Shown piece by piece: positions 47,002 through 54,712 of a stretch of DNA of 61,672 bases; position 1 is the stretch's first letter; each line of letters opens with the position of its first letter. Source of the DNA: a virus; IMG/VR virus record IMGVR_UViG_3300025073_000054, positions 1 to 61,672 of that record. One strand, written 5' to 3'. A program made the position numbers and the translations under genes. The notes under the pieces are model-generated. The model saw nothing but the letters and a program-made list of their open reading frames with translations. It did not search any database and was not told the origin of the DNA.

Positions 47002-47002
47002 C

Positions 47003-47049
47003 GTCACGAATGTATTGACTCCCGACCGAGCGGGCAATACAACTGTGTT
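47003..47049 (+). promoter_or_regulatory. Rightward early promoter with operator pair
   Basis: TTGACT (47015-47020), 17 bp, TACAAC (47038-47043). It is bracketed by GTCACGAATGT (47003-47013) and ACAACTGTGTT (47039-47049), each 9 of 11 identical to the operator at 45792-45838 and at the same distance from the -35 and -10. It drives the genes from 47088. Confidence 0.75.
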
Positions 47050-47087
47050 CCAGCGGAGCCGATGGAGGCGCCGCGAAGGAGCGCACG

Positions 47088-47321
47088 ATGTCCACCGCTT
47101 CCCTCGACGAGACCCTGACCCCCGGCTGCCGCGCCCTCGGCATCCACTCCCCCGCTCACCTCTCCATCGCGCTCCTCACGAGCCGCGCCCTCTCCTGCAC
47201 CGCCCGCAGCGTCGTCCGCGCGATGCACGACGCCCGCCGCCTGGGTGACGTCGCCGCGGCGAAGCGCGCCAGCGACGCGGCGGTTGCCGTGGCCGACGGG
47301 CTCATCGAGGTGGCGTCGTGA
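47088..47321 (+). CDS. Small hypothetical protein
   Basis: A 77-aa protein from ATG 47088 with AAGGAG about 7 bases ahead, the first gene of the rightward arm. It is helical and Ala/Arg-rich with two Cys residues (PGCRALGIH). Being first after a repressed promoter, a regulatory or host-takeover role is possible; nothing decides. Confidence 0.55.
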   Translation: MSTASLDETLTPGCRALGIHSPAHLSIALLTSRALSCTARSVVRAMHDARRLGDVAAAKRASDAAVAVADGLIEVAS

Positions 47322-47740
47322 GCGCGGCCCTCTCCGTCGGCGACCGCACCGCCCAGGAATACGGCTACGCCGACGAGGCCGCGCTCGACGCCGCCATCGC
47401 CGCCGCCGAAGCCGCGAAGGCGAGCGACGCCCGCTTCGACGCGCTCGTGCGCCGCGACCTCGCCGACTCGTGCCGCGCCCTGCGGTGGCGCTGCGCGGCG
47501 ACCCTGTGCGCCACGGCGACCCCGAGCGAGTGGTTCGATATGTCGCTCGACATCGGCGTGATTGCCGTCGGAGAGCGGAACCGCGCCCGCCGCAACGTCG
47601 TCGAGCAGGCCGCGGGCGCGATGGCGCGCAGCCGCCCCGACCTCGCGGCGCAGCACCTCGCCGACTTCTGCGGGCTCGACGTCGAGGCATGGGCGGCGCG
47701 GGTGCTCGCGGAGACGTCGACCATCGAGGTGCAGTCGTGA
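47318..47740 (+). CDS. Hypothetical helical protein
   Basis: A 140-aa protein from GTG 47318 (GTGA overlap). It is all helical; the middle carries several Cys residues (SCRALRWRCAATLC). No family. Confidence 0.5.
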   Translation: MSAALSVGDRTAQEYGYADEAALDAAIAAAEAAKASDARFDALVRRDLADSCRALRWRCAATLCATATPSEWFDMSLDIGVIAVGERNRARRNVVEQAAGAMARSRPDLAAQHLADFCGLDVEAWAARVLAETSTIEVQS

Positions 47741-47919
47741 ACGGCCTCCGCGCCACCTACGACCGCGAGGCTGCGGCCGAGTGGGAGAACCTCCTTGAGA
47801 TGGCGCCGCGCCCCGGTCGCCGGGTGTCCCTCGCCGTCGTGCGCCGCCTCGGTCGGGCTGCGGGCATCGACGCCGCGAGCATCGCCCTGGTGGCCGCTGC
47901 GGTCGGAGCGGTGCAGTGA
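47737..47919 (+). CDS. Small hypothetical protein
   Basis: A 60-aa protein from GTG 47737 (GTGA overlap), basic and helical, with RRLGRAAGIDAASIALVAAA at the end resembling a small HTH. No family. Confidence 0.45.
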   Translation: MNGLRATYDREAAAEWENLLEMAPRPGRRVSLAVVRRLGRAAGIDAASIALVAAAVGAVQ

Positions 47920-48116
47920 TGCCCCGCCTCGACGCTGCCCGCCCCGTGCTCTCCGCCGCCGAGCTTCGGGCGCAGGCCCGCAGCTACGAGCGCAAGGCCC
48001 TCGACGCCTACGACGCGGGGCGCCTGGACGATGGCGACCGCTACACCCGCCGTGCGCTGCTGGCCCGCAAGGCGAGCGGCCCCGCGTCGCTGCGGGCGAT
48101 CGGGGTGCGGTCGTGA
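47919..48116 (+). CDS. Small hypothetical protein
   Basis: A 65-aa protein from ATG 47919; GTG 47916 directly before it is the alternative. The LSAAELRAQARSYERKALDAYDAGRLDDG segment is like a tetratricopeptide-type helical hairpin. No specific family. Confidence 0.45.
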   Translation: MPRLDAARPVLSAAELRAQARSYERKALDAYDAGRLDDGDRYTRRALLARKASGPASLRAIGVRS

Positions 48117-48418
48117 CCCCCACGCATCGGCCACGCGCCGTGACGGCCCCGCCGTCGTCGGGCGTCCCCACGGTGCGCCAGCCCGGTCCGTGCCAGCAGC
48201 GGGCGCTGGTCGACGCGCTCCACCGCCGGGACGCTGCCACACGCGACGTGCTCGCGCTGGAGGCGACGCTCGATGGTGCCGCGAGGTGGCACGCACGCGC
48301 CACCTACGAGCGCGAGCGAGCGGCGCGCCTCGCGGCGACGTGCCGCGACTGCGGCAACGCGGCGCTCGCGGGTGAGCCGCGCTGCATGACCTGCGAGCTC
48401 GCGGCGGTCCAGGGGTGA
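48113..48418 (+). CDS. Hypothetical protein with Cys pairs
   Basis: A 101-aa protein from GTG 48113 (GTGA overlap). It has a Pro-rich start, a helical middle and a C-terminal CRDCGNA...CMTCEL zinc knuckle. It is followed by a 106-base gap before the recombination gene. Confidence 0.5.
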   Translation: MTPTHRPRAVTAPPSSGVPTVRQPGPCQQRALVDALHRRDAATRDVLALEATLDGAARWHARATYERERAARLAATCRDCGNAALAGEPRCMTCELAAVQG

Positions 48419-48524
48419 CCGCCCCAGCGAACCCGCGGGACTGCGCTCGCTCCCCTCAGCGCACCCGGCCCGTGGAGTCACTTGGACGGTCAGCCGATGA
48501 CGCTTTGAACGAAGGGATTGCTCA

Positions 48525-50123
48525 ATGAACACGACTCCTCAGCAAACGAACCTCGCCCGTGTGACCGCTGCCACGTCTGGCGCGCTCGCTGTGACCGAGA
48601 ACCCCGCCAACACCGCGGCGCTTGTCGCGAGCCTTGTGCTCAATGGCGACATCAGCGGGCTCGACCCGTCGCAGAAGGCCGTCTACTACGTCCAGCGCTG
48701 CCGCCAACTCGGGCTCGACCCCGCGAGCAAGCCCTTTCAGGTGCTCAAGCTGAACGGGAAGGAGATCCTCTACACCGACAAGGGCGCGGCAGATCAGCTC
48801 GCGAAGCTGCACCACGTCACCCGGCGCATCACGGACGGCCCGCGCGTCCACAAGATCGGCTCGCGCGAGATGCTCTACTGCGTCTGCGAGGCTTCGACGC
48901 CCGATGGTCGCAGTGAGATGGACGTCGCGACGCTGCCCATTGGTGACCTCGACAACGCGCTGATGAAGCTGGTCACGAAGGCCAAGCGGCGCGCGACGCT
49001 CGCGATCCTCGGGCTCGGGTGCCTCGACGAAAGCGAACTCTCGACCATCCCCGACCGCGTGATCGGTGAGCGGGTCGACGTCGACCTCGCGCTGGCGGGC
49101 ATCGAGGAGCCCAAGCGCCTGAGCGCGGGTGTCACCCGTCGCGTCAACGTCCACCACGACGCGGGCGGCGAGAGCCTCGGGGAGCACAACCAGCGCATCG
49201 CCGACGCGGAGCGCGCCATCGCCAACGGCGAGGCTAGTGACGACGTGGATGACGAGTTCCCAGCGATCGACGCCACCAGCCTCGACGGCCTCGCGGCGTG
49301 GTACGCGGGCCTCGGGCTGCGCGCTGAGGACACCGAACGCGCCGACGCCGCAGTGGGCCTCGCGTGCGACTACGCGATCGAGCGGGGCTACCGCCTCGCG
49401 AGCCCCGAACTTCACAGCGTGCTCGCGGGTCGGCTGCACCCGACGCTGCGAGCGATCCACGACGCGCTCGCGAAGCAGCACACGCCCGCCGCGGTGGTCG
49501 CGGCCTATCAGGAGCACGCGGGCGCGGTCGACCAGATCGAGCGCGAGGACGGCCGCAAGGCGTGCGTCACCGTGGGCGCCCGCTACTTCGGCGAGCGCCA
49601 CTCCCCCGCGCTCTCGGCGCAGGCCCGCGGCCCCGCCTTCCGCGCCGCCCTCTCCCCGCAGCCACCGACGCCCACCGGCACCGATGCGCCCACCGCCAGC
49701 GCGCCCGCGTCGGCGGACGGCGGCAGCGTCGCCCCGTCGCAGAGCGCCGGCGCGCAGGCGAGCGCGAGCCCCCGCCTGGTGCTCGACCCCGAGGAGACGG
49801 AGGCGCGCTACCTCCGCGACGATGCCATCGGTGCCGAGGCGTGGGCCTCGCACCTGGCCGCGTGCGTCGGAGTCTTCGCGATGGCAGGCGCCCACACGAA
49901 GCGCGTCGAGGCGTTCCGCGCCGCGGGTGTGCTCGCCGCCCGCCGCGGAGCGACGCTCGACGCCATTGAGGCGCGCGAGGGGGCGGGCGCTGACCGTGCG
50001 CGGGAGTGCCTCGACGGCTACCGCACGCGGCAGGTGGTGCCGATCGGCACCAGCGTCCGCGCCCGCTCGCACCGCGAGCAGGTGGCCGCCAACGCCTCGC
50101 TCAAGACGGCGGTGGGCCAGTGA
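48525..50123 (+). CDS. Putative single-strand annealing recombinase-like protein
   Basis: A 532-aa protein from ATG 48525 with AAGGGA ahead. About residues 35-175 follow a pattern familiar from phage recombination genes: LDPSQKAVYYVQRCRQLGLD, SKPFQVLKLNGKEILY, and ALMKLVTKAKRRATLAILGLG with CLDESEL. The rest is Ala-rich, low-complexity (PTPTGTDAPTASAPASADGG) with a final helical part. The RecT-like call is from motif memory and should be tested; the gene is longer than usual for that family. Confidence 0.5.
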   Translation: MNTTPQQTNLARVTAATSGALAVTENPANTAALVASLVLNGDISGLDPSQKAVYYVQRCRQLGLDPASKPFQVLKLNGKEILYTDKGAADQLAKLHHVTRRITDGPRVHKIGSREMLYCVCEASTPDGRSEMDVATLPIGDLDNALMKLVTKAKRRATLAILGLGCLDESELSTIPDRVIGERVDVDLALAGIEEPKRLSAGVTRRVNVHHDAGGESLGEHNQRIADAERAIANGEASDDVDDEFPAIDATSLDGLAAWYAGLGLRAEDTERADAAVGLACDYAIERGYRLASPELHSVLAGRLHPTLRAIHDALAKQHTPAAVVAAYQEHAGAVDQIEREDGRKACVTVGARYFGERHSPALSAQARGPAFRAALSPQPPTPTGTDAPTASAPASADGGSVAPSQSAGAQASASPRLVLDPEETEARYLRDDAIGAEAWASHLAACVGVFAMAGAHTKRVEAFRAAGVLAARRGATLDAIEAREGAGADRARECLDGYRTRQVVPIGTSVRARSHREQVAANASLKTAVGQ

Positions 50124-50731
50124 GCGCGCTCGACCGCGCCCTGACCCTCGCCCGCATCTCCCTCGCGTTCGGCCGCGTCGAGCGGGCCACGCTCCACGAG
50201 GACGGGGCGCGCGTCGAGACGGACACCGATCACACGGTCATGCTGGGCCTCGTCGCGTGCGAACTCGCCCCGGCGCACCTCGACAGGACGAAGGTCGCCG
50301 CGTTCGCTCTCGTCCACGACCTCGCGGAGGTCTACGCGGGCGACACCCAGACGCTCATCATCACCCCCGCGGGCATGGCCGAGAAGCGCGACCGCGAGGA
50401 CATCGCGAGAGCGCGCCTCGTCGGTGAACTTGGTGACGGGTCGTGGATCGCCGGGATGCTTGCGACCTACGAGCAGCAGCGCGAGCCCGAGGCGCGCTTC
50501 GTGCGGTTGATCGACAAGGTGCTCCCGAAGCTCACGCACGCCTTCAACCGCTGCGCGGCGGCAGAGCGTCTCACCGACCGGGCGGGCTTCGACGCGGCGC
50601 ATGCGCGGCAGTTCGCGAAGATGAGCGAGGAGTACCCCGAGTTCCCGGAGGCGCTCGACCTCCTGCGGGCGTCGATGCTGCACGCCGAAGCGCTGTGGCC
50701 CGAGGCGCAACGCACAGGCACCGACGGCTGA
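50120..50731 (+). CDS. HD-domain phosphohydrolase (YfbR-like)
   Basis: A 203-aa protein from GTG 50120 (GTGA overlap). It has an early DTDHTVMLGL His, FALVHDLAEVYAGDT (HD pair) and a late Asp in LIDKVLP, the metal ligands of HD enzymes. It is like YfbR-type 5'-deoxynucleotidases. Phages use these to shift nucleotide pools; anti-defence activity on cyclic nucleotide pools is also possible. Confidence 0.75.
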   Translation: MSALDRALTLARISLAFGRVERATLHEDGARVETDTDHTVMLGLVACELAPAHLDRTKVAAFALVHDLAEVYAGDTQTLIITPAGMAEKRDREDIARARLVGELGDGSWIAGMLATYEQQREPEARFVRLIDKVLPKLTHAFNRCAAAERLTDRAGFDAAHARQFAKMSEEYPEFPEALDLLRASMLHAEALWPEAQRTGTDG

Positions 50732-50838
50732 CCAGCGACGGCGGGGCATCGGCCTCGCCCGCTCGCTCGACGCCCTCGCGGGGGCGCGGAGGGAGCGGAC
50801 GACGCTTCGGGCAACGGCAGCGGGAGAGGGAGACGACG

Positions 50839-51231
50839 ATGGCACTCAAGGTGTTCGAAGTGGAGATCACGGTCACCAAGACCGTGCGCGCGACGGGGAC
50901 GATCTACGTGCTCGCGGAGAGCGCGGCGCAGATCAACAAGCTGGATACGGAGGAGTTCGAGAACCACGCCGACCGCGAGGATGAGGACGTCGACGACGTT
51001 GACCTGATCGTCACCGAAGCGAAGAGCACACCGCCCCGCGATGCGTCGCTCATCGTTCGCGACGGCGAGCTCGACGATGCCGACGAGGACGACTACGAGG
51101 AAGCCGAGGGCGAGCAACCCATCATCGACGACCGCACCCTCCCGCTCGCGCTGCCCCGCGTGGTCGCTGGCAAGGTCGTGGTCGAGCGCGTCACTGCGGT
51201 CCCCTTCTACCCGTCGCGCGAGGTGCGCTGA
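50839..51231 (+). CDS. Hypothetical acidic protein
   Basis: A 130-aa protein from ATG 50839 with GAGAGGGAGA ahead. The N-terminal 30 residues are a β-αβ pattern (KVFEVEITVTKTVRATGTIYV), then a very acidic stretch (Asp/Glu-rich, about 40-95) that could mimic DNA, and a β-rich end. Function unknown; DNA-mimic inhibitors have such composition. Confidence 0.5.
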   Translation: MALKVFEVEITVTKTVRATGTIYVLAESAAQINKLDTEEFENHADREDEDVDDVDLIVTEAKSTPPRDASLIVRDGELDDADEDDYEEAEGEQPIIDDRTLPLALPRVVAGKVVVERVTAVPFYPSREVR

Positions 51232-51452
51232 TGGACGGCAGCATGGCGACGGACGGAGCGCAGTACGCGGAGGGCGCGTTCTCGCAGGTGGTGTGCCGCG
51301 GGGGCGTGTGGTGGCACTGGCGGCGCATCCCTGTGCTCGGGGGGTTCGTCGAGGCGACGGGCCACGACCCGGTGCCGACGCGGCGCACGGTGGACATCGA
51401 CGCCACGCGGGCGCGCATCGCGAGCACGCTGCGACGGACGGTGTCGCAGTGA
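51231..51452 (+). CDS. Small hypothetical protein
   Basis: A 73-aa protein from ATG 51231 (TGATG overlap). A Trp-rich β segment (CRGGVWWHWRRIPVLGG) is followed by an Arg-rich helix. No family. Confidence 0.45.
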   Translation: MDGSMATDGAQYAEGAFSQVVCRGGVWWHWRRIPVLGGFVEATGHDPVPTRRTVDIDATRARIASTLRRTVSQ

Positions 51453-52108
51453 GCGCCGCTGATGGCGCCCCGGCGCTGGCGGTCGAGAGCGAGGAGCCGG
51501 AGACGCGGCGGCACCTCCCGGTGGTGAAGGTGCCTCACTCGCGTCGTGGTCACACGGAGTCGATGCGGCGCTACAGCAAGCACGAGTCTGCGCGGCGGGC
51601 GGCGCAGTACCCGGAGCAACCGGGCATCGACTACCAGCGCCCTGCGACGCGCGCGGACTGCCTCCCGGGCGGCGCCAACGCGCAGCGTCCGTGCCCTTTC
51701 GTGTCGTGCGGTCACCACCTCGCGGTGGAGGTCAACGAGGGCAACGGCAACATCAAGATCAACTTTCCCGGGGCGGACCGCGACCCCGACTTCGACGCGA
51801 TGCCGCACACCTGCGCGCTCGACGTGGCCGACGAAGGGGGCACCGCATACGACTTCGACGGGGTGACCCTCGAAGCCCTCGGGGAAGTGCTCGGCATCAC
51901 GAGGCAGCGCTGTCAGCAGTTGGAGGATGCGGTGTTTGCGAAGCTGCGCGCGGTGCACCCCGAGGCGTTCGCGAGGATGCTGGACCTGATCGGCGTCGAG
52001 AGCCCCGACATGATCGCGGCCATCGCCTCGGAGCGAGCGCTCCGCGAGGTTGACCCTGTGATCGCGCTCCATGAGATGACCCTCACGTCGAGTGGTGGTG
52101 AGCGATGA
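51449..52108 (+). CDS. Sigma-like HTH protein with Cys cluster
   Basis: A 219-aa protein from GTG 51449 (GTGA overlap). The middle reads RADCLPGGANAQRPCPFVSCGHHL, a Cys/His cluster, then CALDVADEGG and DFDGVTLEALGEVLGITRQRCQQLEDA, like sigma-70 region 4 (the helix-turn-helix that contacts -35). Similar regulators occur in deltaproteobacterial genomes. It may be the activator of late promoters. Confidence 0.65.
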   Translation: MSAADGAPALAVESEEPETRRHLPVVKVPHSRRGHTESMRRYSKHESARRAAQYPEQPGIDYQRPATRADCLPGGANAQRPCPFVSCGHHLAVEVNEGNGNIKINFPGADRDPDFDAMPHTCALDVADEGGTAYDFDGVTLEALGEVLGITRQRCQQLEDAVFAKLRAVHPEAFARMLDLIGVESPDMIAAIASERALREVDPVIALHEMTLTSSGGER

Positions 52109-52299
52109 CCCCTCGCGCCAAGAGCCAACCGACGCACTACAAGGTGGTCTGCATCTCGCTCTACAACGACGACATCGCCCGCCTCGACGCGGCGGTGCGC
52201 GAACTCAAGCGCCGCGGCCACACGAAGGCCAGCCGCTCCTCAGTGCTGCGCGCCGCGATGCTGCAAGTGGACCTCGCGGAGGTGCCCCGTGGCGTCTGA
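52105..52299 (+). CDS. Ribbon-helix-helix-like protein
   Basis: A 64-aa protein from ATG 52105 (ATGA overlap). The strand YKVVCISLYNDDIARL and the following helices with TKASRSSVLRAAM show an RHH pattern. Probably a DNA-binding regulator. Confidence 0.6.
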   Translation: MTPRAKSQPTHYKVVCISLYNDDIARLDAAVRELKRRGHTKASRSSVLRAAMLQVDLAEVPRGV

Positions 52300-52402
52300 T
52301 CGTCGCATCGAAGATCCGCGCACGCGGCGCTGGTACGCCGTCGCCATCGTCGCAGGGCACCGCCGCTGGGTGGCGTGCGATCCCCCGGGCGGTGCGCTGT
52401 GA
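52289..52402 (+). CDS. Tiny hypothetical protein
   Basis: A 37-aa frame from GTG 52289, overlapping the preceding gene, with its stop in a GTGA with the next gene. It is basic with a VAIVAGHRRWVACD segment. Support is coupling only. Confidence 0.35.
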   Translation: MASDRRIEDPRTRRWYAVAIVAGHRRWVACDPPGGAL

Positions 52403-52860
52403 GGCCCGCGCTGGTGTCCCCTCGCGTCGAGGGCGTGCGCCTCGCTCCCTCGTGGGCTGCGGTGGAGCGCGTGCTGTGGCTCGCGGCGCTGGACCGCTGC
52501 CTCCGCTCGACGCCCGACGACACGGCCCGCGTGCGGATCGCCACGGCGTCGATGCGCGCGGCCATCGGGCGCGACGGGCCGCGGGCCTACGGGGAGTGCG
52601 TGCTCGACGACGCACGGGAACTGCGGTGGCTCCACGCCCTGCGCGACCACCTGCGCCCGCACGGCATCCAGGGGCTCGCGGTGCTGGTGTGGTGCGCGGT
52701 GCTCGTGTGGACGGACGCGGCGAGGGCGCCGTGGTCGCGGCTCGCTGACGCGGCGGAGAGGGTGGCGCGGGCGATGCCCGAGAGTGCGACGGGACGCGCG
52801 GCAGAGGAGCTGCGGGCTGTGATGGAGGCGGAGTGGAAGGCGATGGAGGGCGGACGATGA
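52399..52860 (+). CDS. Hypothetical helical protein
   Basis: A 153-aa protein from GTG 52399 (GTGA overlap), Ala/Arg-rich and helical with a central hydrophobic stretch (GLAVLVWCAVLVW) that is short for a TM. No family. Confidence 0.5.
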   Translation: MRPALVSPRVEGVRLAPSWAAVERVLWLAALDRCLRSTPDDTARVRIATASMRAAIGRDGPRAYGECVLDDARELRWLHALRDHLRPHGIQGLAVLVWCAVLVWTDAARAPWSRLADAAERVARAMPESATGRAAEELRAVMEAEWKAMEGGR

Positions 52861-53567
52861 CGACGGAGAGGCCGATTCTGTTCAACGGCACGATGGTGCG
52901 CGCGATCCTCAGTGGAGCGAAGACCGTCACGCGGCGGCCCGTCGTGCCGATGGCAGGTAGGCAGCGCCAATGGCTGACGCCTACTCTGCTGACGCAGAGC
53001 CCGTGGCTGACGATGTGCCGCCTGAGCGAAGAGGACGGCGGTGACCTCGGCGCGCAGATGGAGCACCCGAAGGGCGGTCCGCTCGGATGGGTGCGCTGCC
53101 CGCTCGGCGCCCCCGGGGACCGCCTGTGGGTGCGGGAGACGTGGTGCCCCGGCGACTACTGGACGAGCGGCGTCGTGCACGATCCGCCCGAGGACATCCG
53201 CTACGCCGCGGACAACAGCGCGATCAGCTACGCCACGGGGAAGCCGCTGCATATCGACACCTCCGACTGGTCGGACCCGAAGCGGTGGCGCCCGTCCATC
53301 CATATGCCGCGGTGGGCCTCGCGGCTCTCGCTCGATGTGGTGAGCGTGGGCGTCGAGCGAGTGCACGACATCACCGAGGACGATGCGCGGCGCGAGGGCA
53401 TCGAGCCCGTCAACGGCGGCTGGGGACTCGCCGGGGAGTCGTGGTCGTGCGGGTCGGCGCGGGGCGCGTTCCAGACGCTGTGGGATCTCATCGGCGGTGA
53501 CGGGGCGTGGCGAGCGAACCCGTGGGTGTGGCGGGTGGAGTTCGCGCGGGTGGAGGGCGGACGATGA
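52857..53567 (+). CDS. ASCH/PUA-like phage protein
   Basis: A 236-aa protein from ATG 52857 (ATGA overlap). It opens RPILFNGTMVRAILSGAKTVTRR, the recurring start of phage ASCH-like proteins, then GDRLWVRETWCP and a C-terminal NPWVWRVEFARVE strand. ASCH domains are RNA- or nucleotide-binding. Role in the phage unknown. Confidence 0.7.
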   Translation: MTTERPILFNGTMVRAILSGAKTVTRRPVVPMAGRQRQWLTPTLLTQSPWLTMCRLSEEDGGDLGAQMEHPKGGPLGWVRCPLGAPGDRLWVRETWCPGDYWTSGVVHDPPEDIRYAADNSAISYATGKPLHIDTSDWSDPKRWRPSIHMPRWASRLSLDVVSVGVERVHDITEDDARREGIEPVNGGWGLAGESWSCGSARGAFQTLWDLIGGDGAWRANPWVWRVEFARVEGGR

Positions 53568-53785
53568 CGACGCTAGGACTGACGCAGCACGACGTATTCG
53601 CGGCGACCGCCGAGGCTGAGAGGCACCGGCGCGAGGTCGATGCAGCCGTCGCCGCCGAGCGCGCCCGGTGCGCTGCGGTGTGCCGCGAGGTGGCGGAGAA
53701 CTACAGCATCGACGACGTGGCCTCCCGCGCCGCCGCTGCGCTGGAGTGCGCCGAGGCGATCGAGCGCGGGGCGGTGACGCCGTGA
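53564..53785 (+). CDS. Small helical protein
   Basis: A 73-aa protein from ATG 53564 (ATGA overlap). Ala/Arg/Glu-rich helix with two Cys spaced by four (CAAVCREVAENY), as in several small phage coiled coils. No family. Confidence 0.5.
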   Translation: MTTLGLTQHDVFAATAEAERHRREVDAAVAAERARCAAVCREVAENYSIDDVASRAAAALECAEAIERGAVTP

Positions 53786-53955
53786 CCACCCTCCTACTCC
53801 GCGCGCTCCTCGCCGCGCTCGACCCGCTGCACGCTGCCCACGTCGCCACGGAGCGCGCGGGCTGGCGGCGCACGTCGGCGGTGCTGCGGGTGCTCTGGGT
53901 GCGCGGCTCGACGCTCGCGGCGGACGTGGGCGGGTACGGAGGGGCGCCGTGGTGA
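53782..53955 (+). CDS. Small hypothetical protein
   Basis: A 57-aa protein from GTG 53782 (GTGA overlap). A helical start and a basic middle; the last residues are Gly-rich. No family. Confidence 0.45.
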   Translation: MTTLLLRALLAALDPLHAAHVATERAGWRRTSAVLRVLWVRGSTLAADVGGYGGAPW

Positions 53956-54296
53956 CCCCCCGCATCCTCGACGCCCTGCGCGACGCCGTCACCAGCGTGC
54001 TCGTCGCGCGAGGGGAGGCGGCGGATGGGCTCTACGTCGACCGCGACCAGTGGGGCGTGTCCATCGGTGTCACGGTCTGCGGCTGCGGCGTCGAGTGGAT
54101 CTACGAGACGTCCATGGACCGCGCCGAGGCGGTGGGCCTCGCGTGGGCTGCGGTCGTGCGGGAGCTACAGCACGAGGTCGACGCCGCAGCGCACGTCGCC
54201 GCCGCGACCCGTCGCCCCGAGCGCAAGGCCGCGGCGGTGGAGCGGCTGCGACGGGCACGCGCTGCGCTGGCTGCGGCGCGGGAGGCGGGGGAGTGA
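53952..54296 (+). CDS. Hypothetical protein
   Basis: A 114-aa protein from GTG 53952 (GTGA overlap; GTG 53949 is the alternative). A β-rich N-terminal half with VTVCGCGVEWIYET is followed by a long charged helix. No family. Confidence 0.5.
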   Translation: MTPRILDALRDAVTSVLVARGEAADGLYVDRDQWGVSIGVTVCGCGVEWIYETSMDRAEAVGLAWAAVVRELQHEVDAAAHVAAATRRPERKAAAVERLRRARAALAAAREAGE

Positions 54297-54712
54297 GCGC
54301 CGCCCGCCAGCTCCCGGCGCGTGTGCTCCCGCTCACGCAATGGGTGTCCGTGGCCGACGTGATGGCCTCCCTGGGACTCCCGAAGCGCACGGCCTACGAC
54401 CATCTGCGCCGCGCCGCTGGACGCGCCCATGGTGCGCGCGGCACGCTCCGCGTCCCTGTCGCCGTCTGGGAGTCCTACGCCTTTACCGCCTTCGGAGGTG
54501 CCTCGTGTCGAGTCGAGTCTACAAGCGCGGCAAGTCGCCGTATTGGCAAGTCGAGTGGTACGACGTCAGCGGTCAACGACACCAGCGAAGCAGCCAATGC
54601 ACCGACCGGGCGGCGGCTCTCGCTCGTCTCCGGGAGTGGGAGCGATCGTCCGCCGATCCGGCCCGTGCAGCCGCGACGGAAGCGACGCTGCGAGACGCCC
54701 TCGACGCCCTGA
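54293..54712 (+). CDS. Excisionase-like helix-turn-helix protein
   Basis: A 139-aa frame from GTG 54293 (GTGA overlap). Residues about 17-60 form a small winged helix (WVSVADVMASLGLPKRTAYDHLRRAAGRAHG), as in excisionases. The last about 70 residues overlap the integrase gene in another frame and look like out-of-frame sequence, so the working part is probably the first half. Position directly before the integrase favours a directionality factor. Confidence 0.55.
   Translation: MSAARQLPARVLPLTQWVSVADVMASLGLPKRTAYDHLRRAAGRAHGARGTLRVPVAVWESYAFTAFGGASCRVESTSAASRRIGKSSGTTSAVNDTSEAANAPTGRRLSLVSGSGSDRPPIRPVQPRRKRRCETPSTP

Noticed and set aside
49129-50427. 432-aa plus-strand ORF in a shifted frame over the recombinase-like gene
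   Set aside because: Arg/Pro/Ala-rich shadow; the frame at 48525-50123 has the recognisable motifs and a ribosome site.
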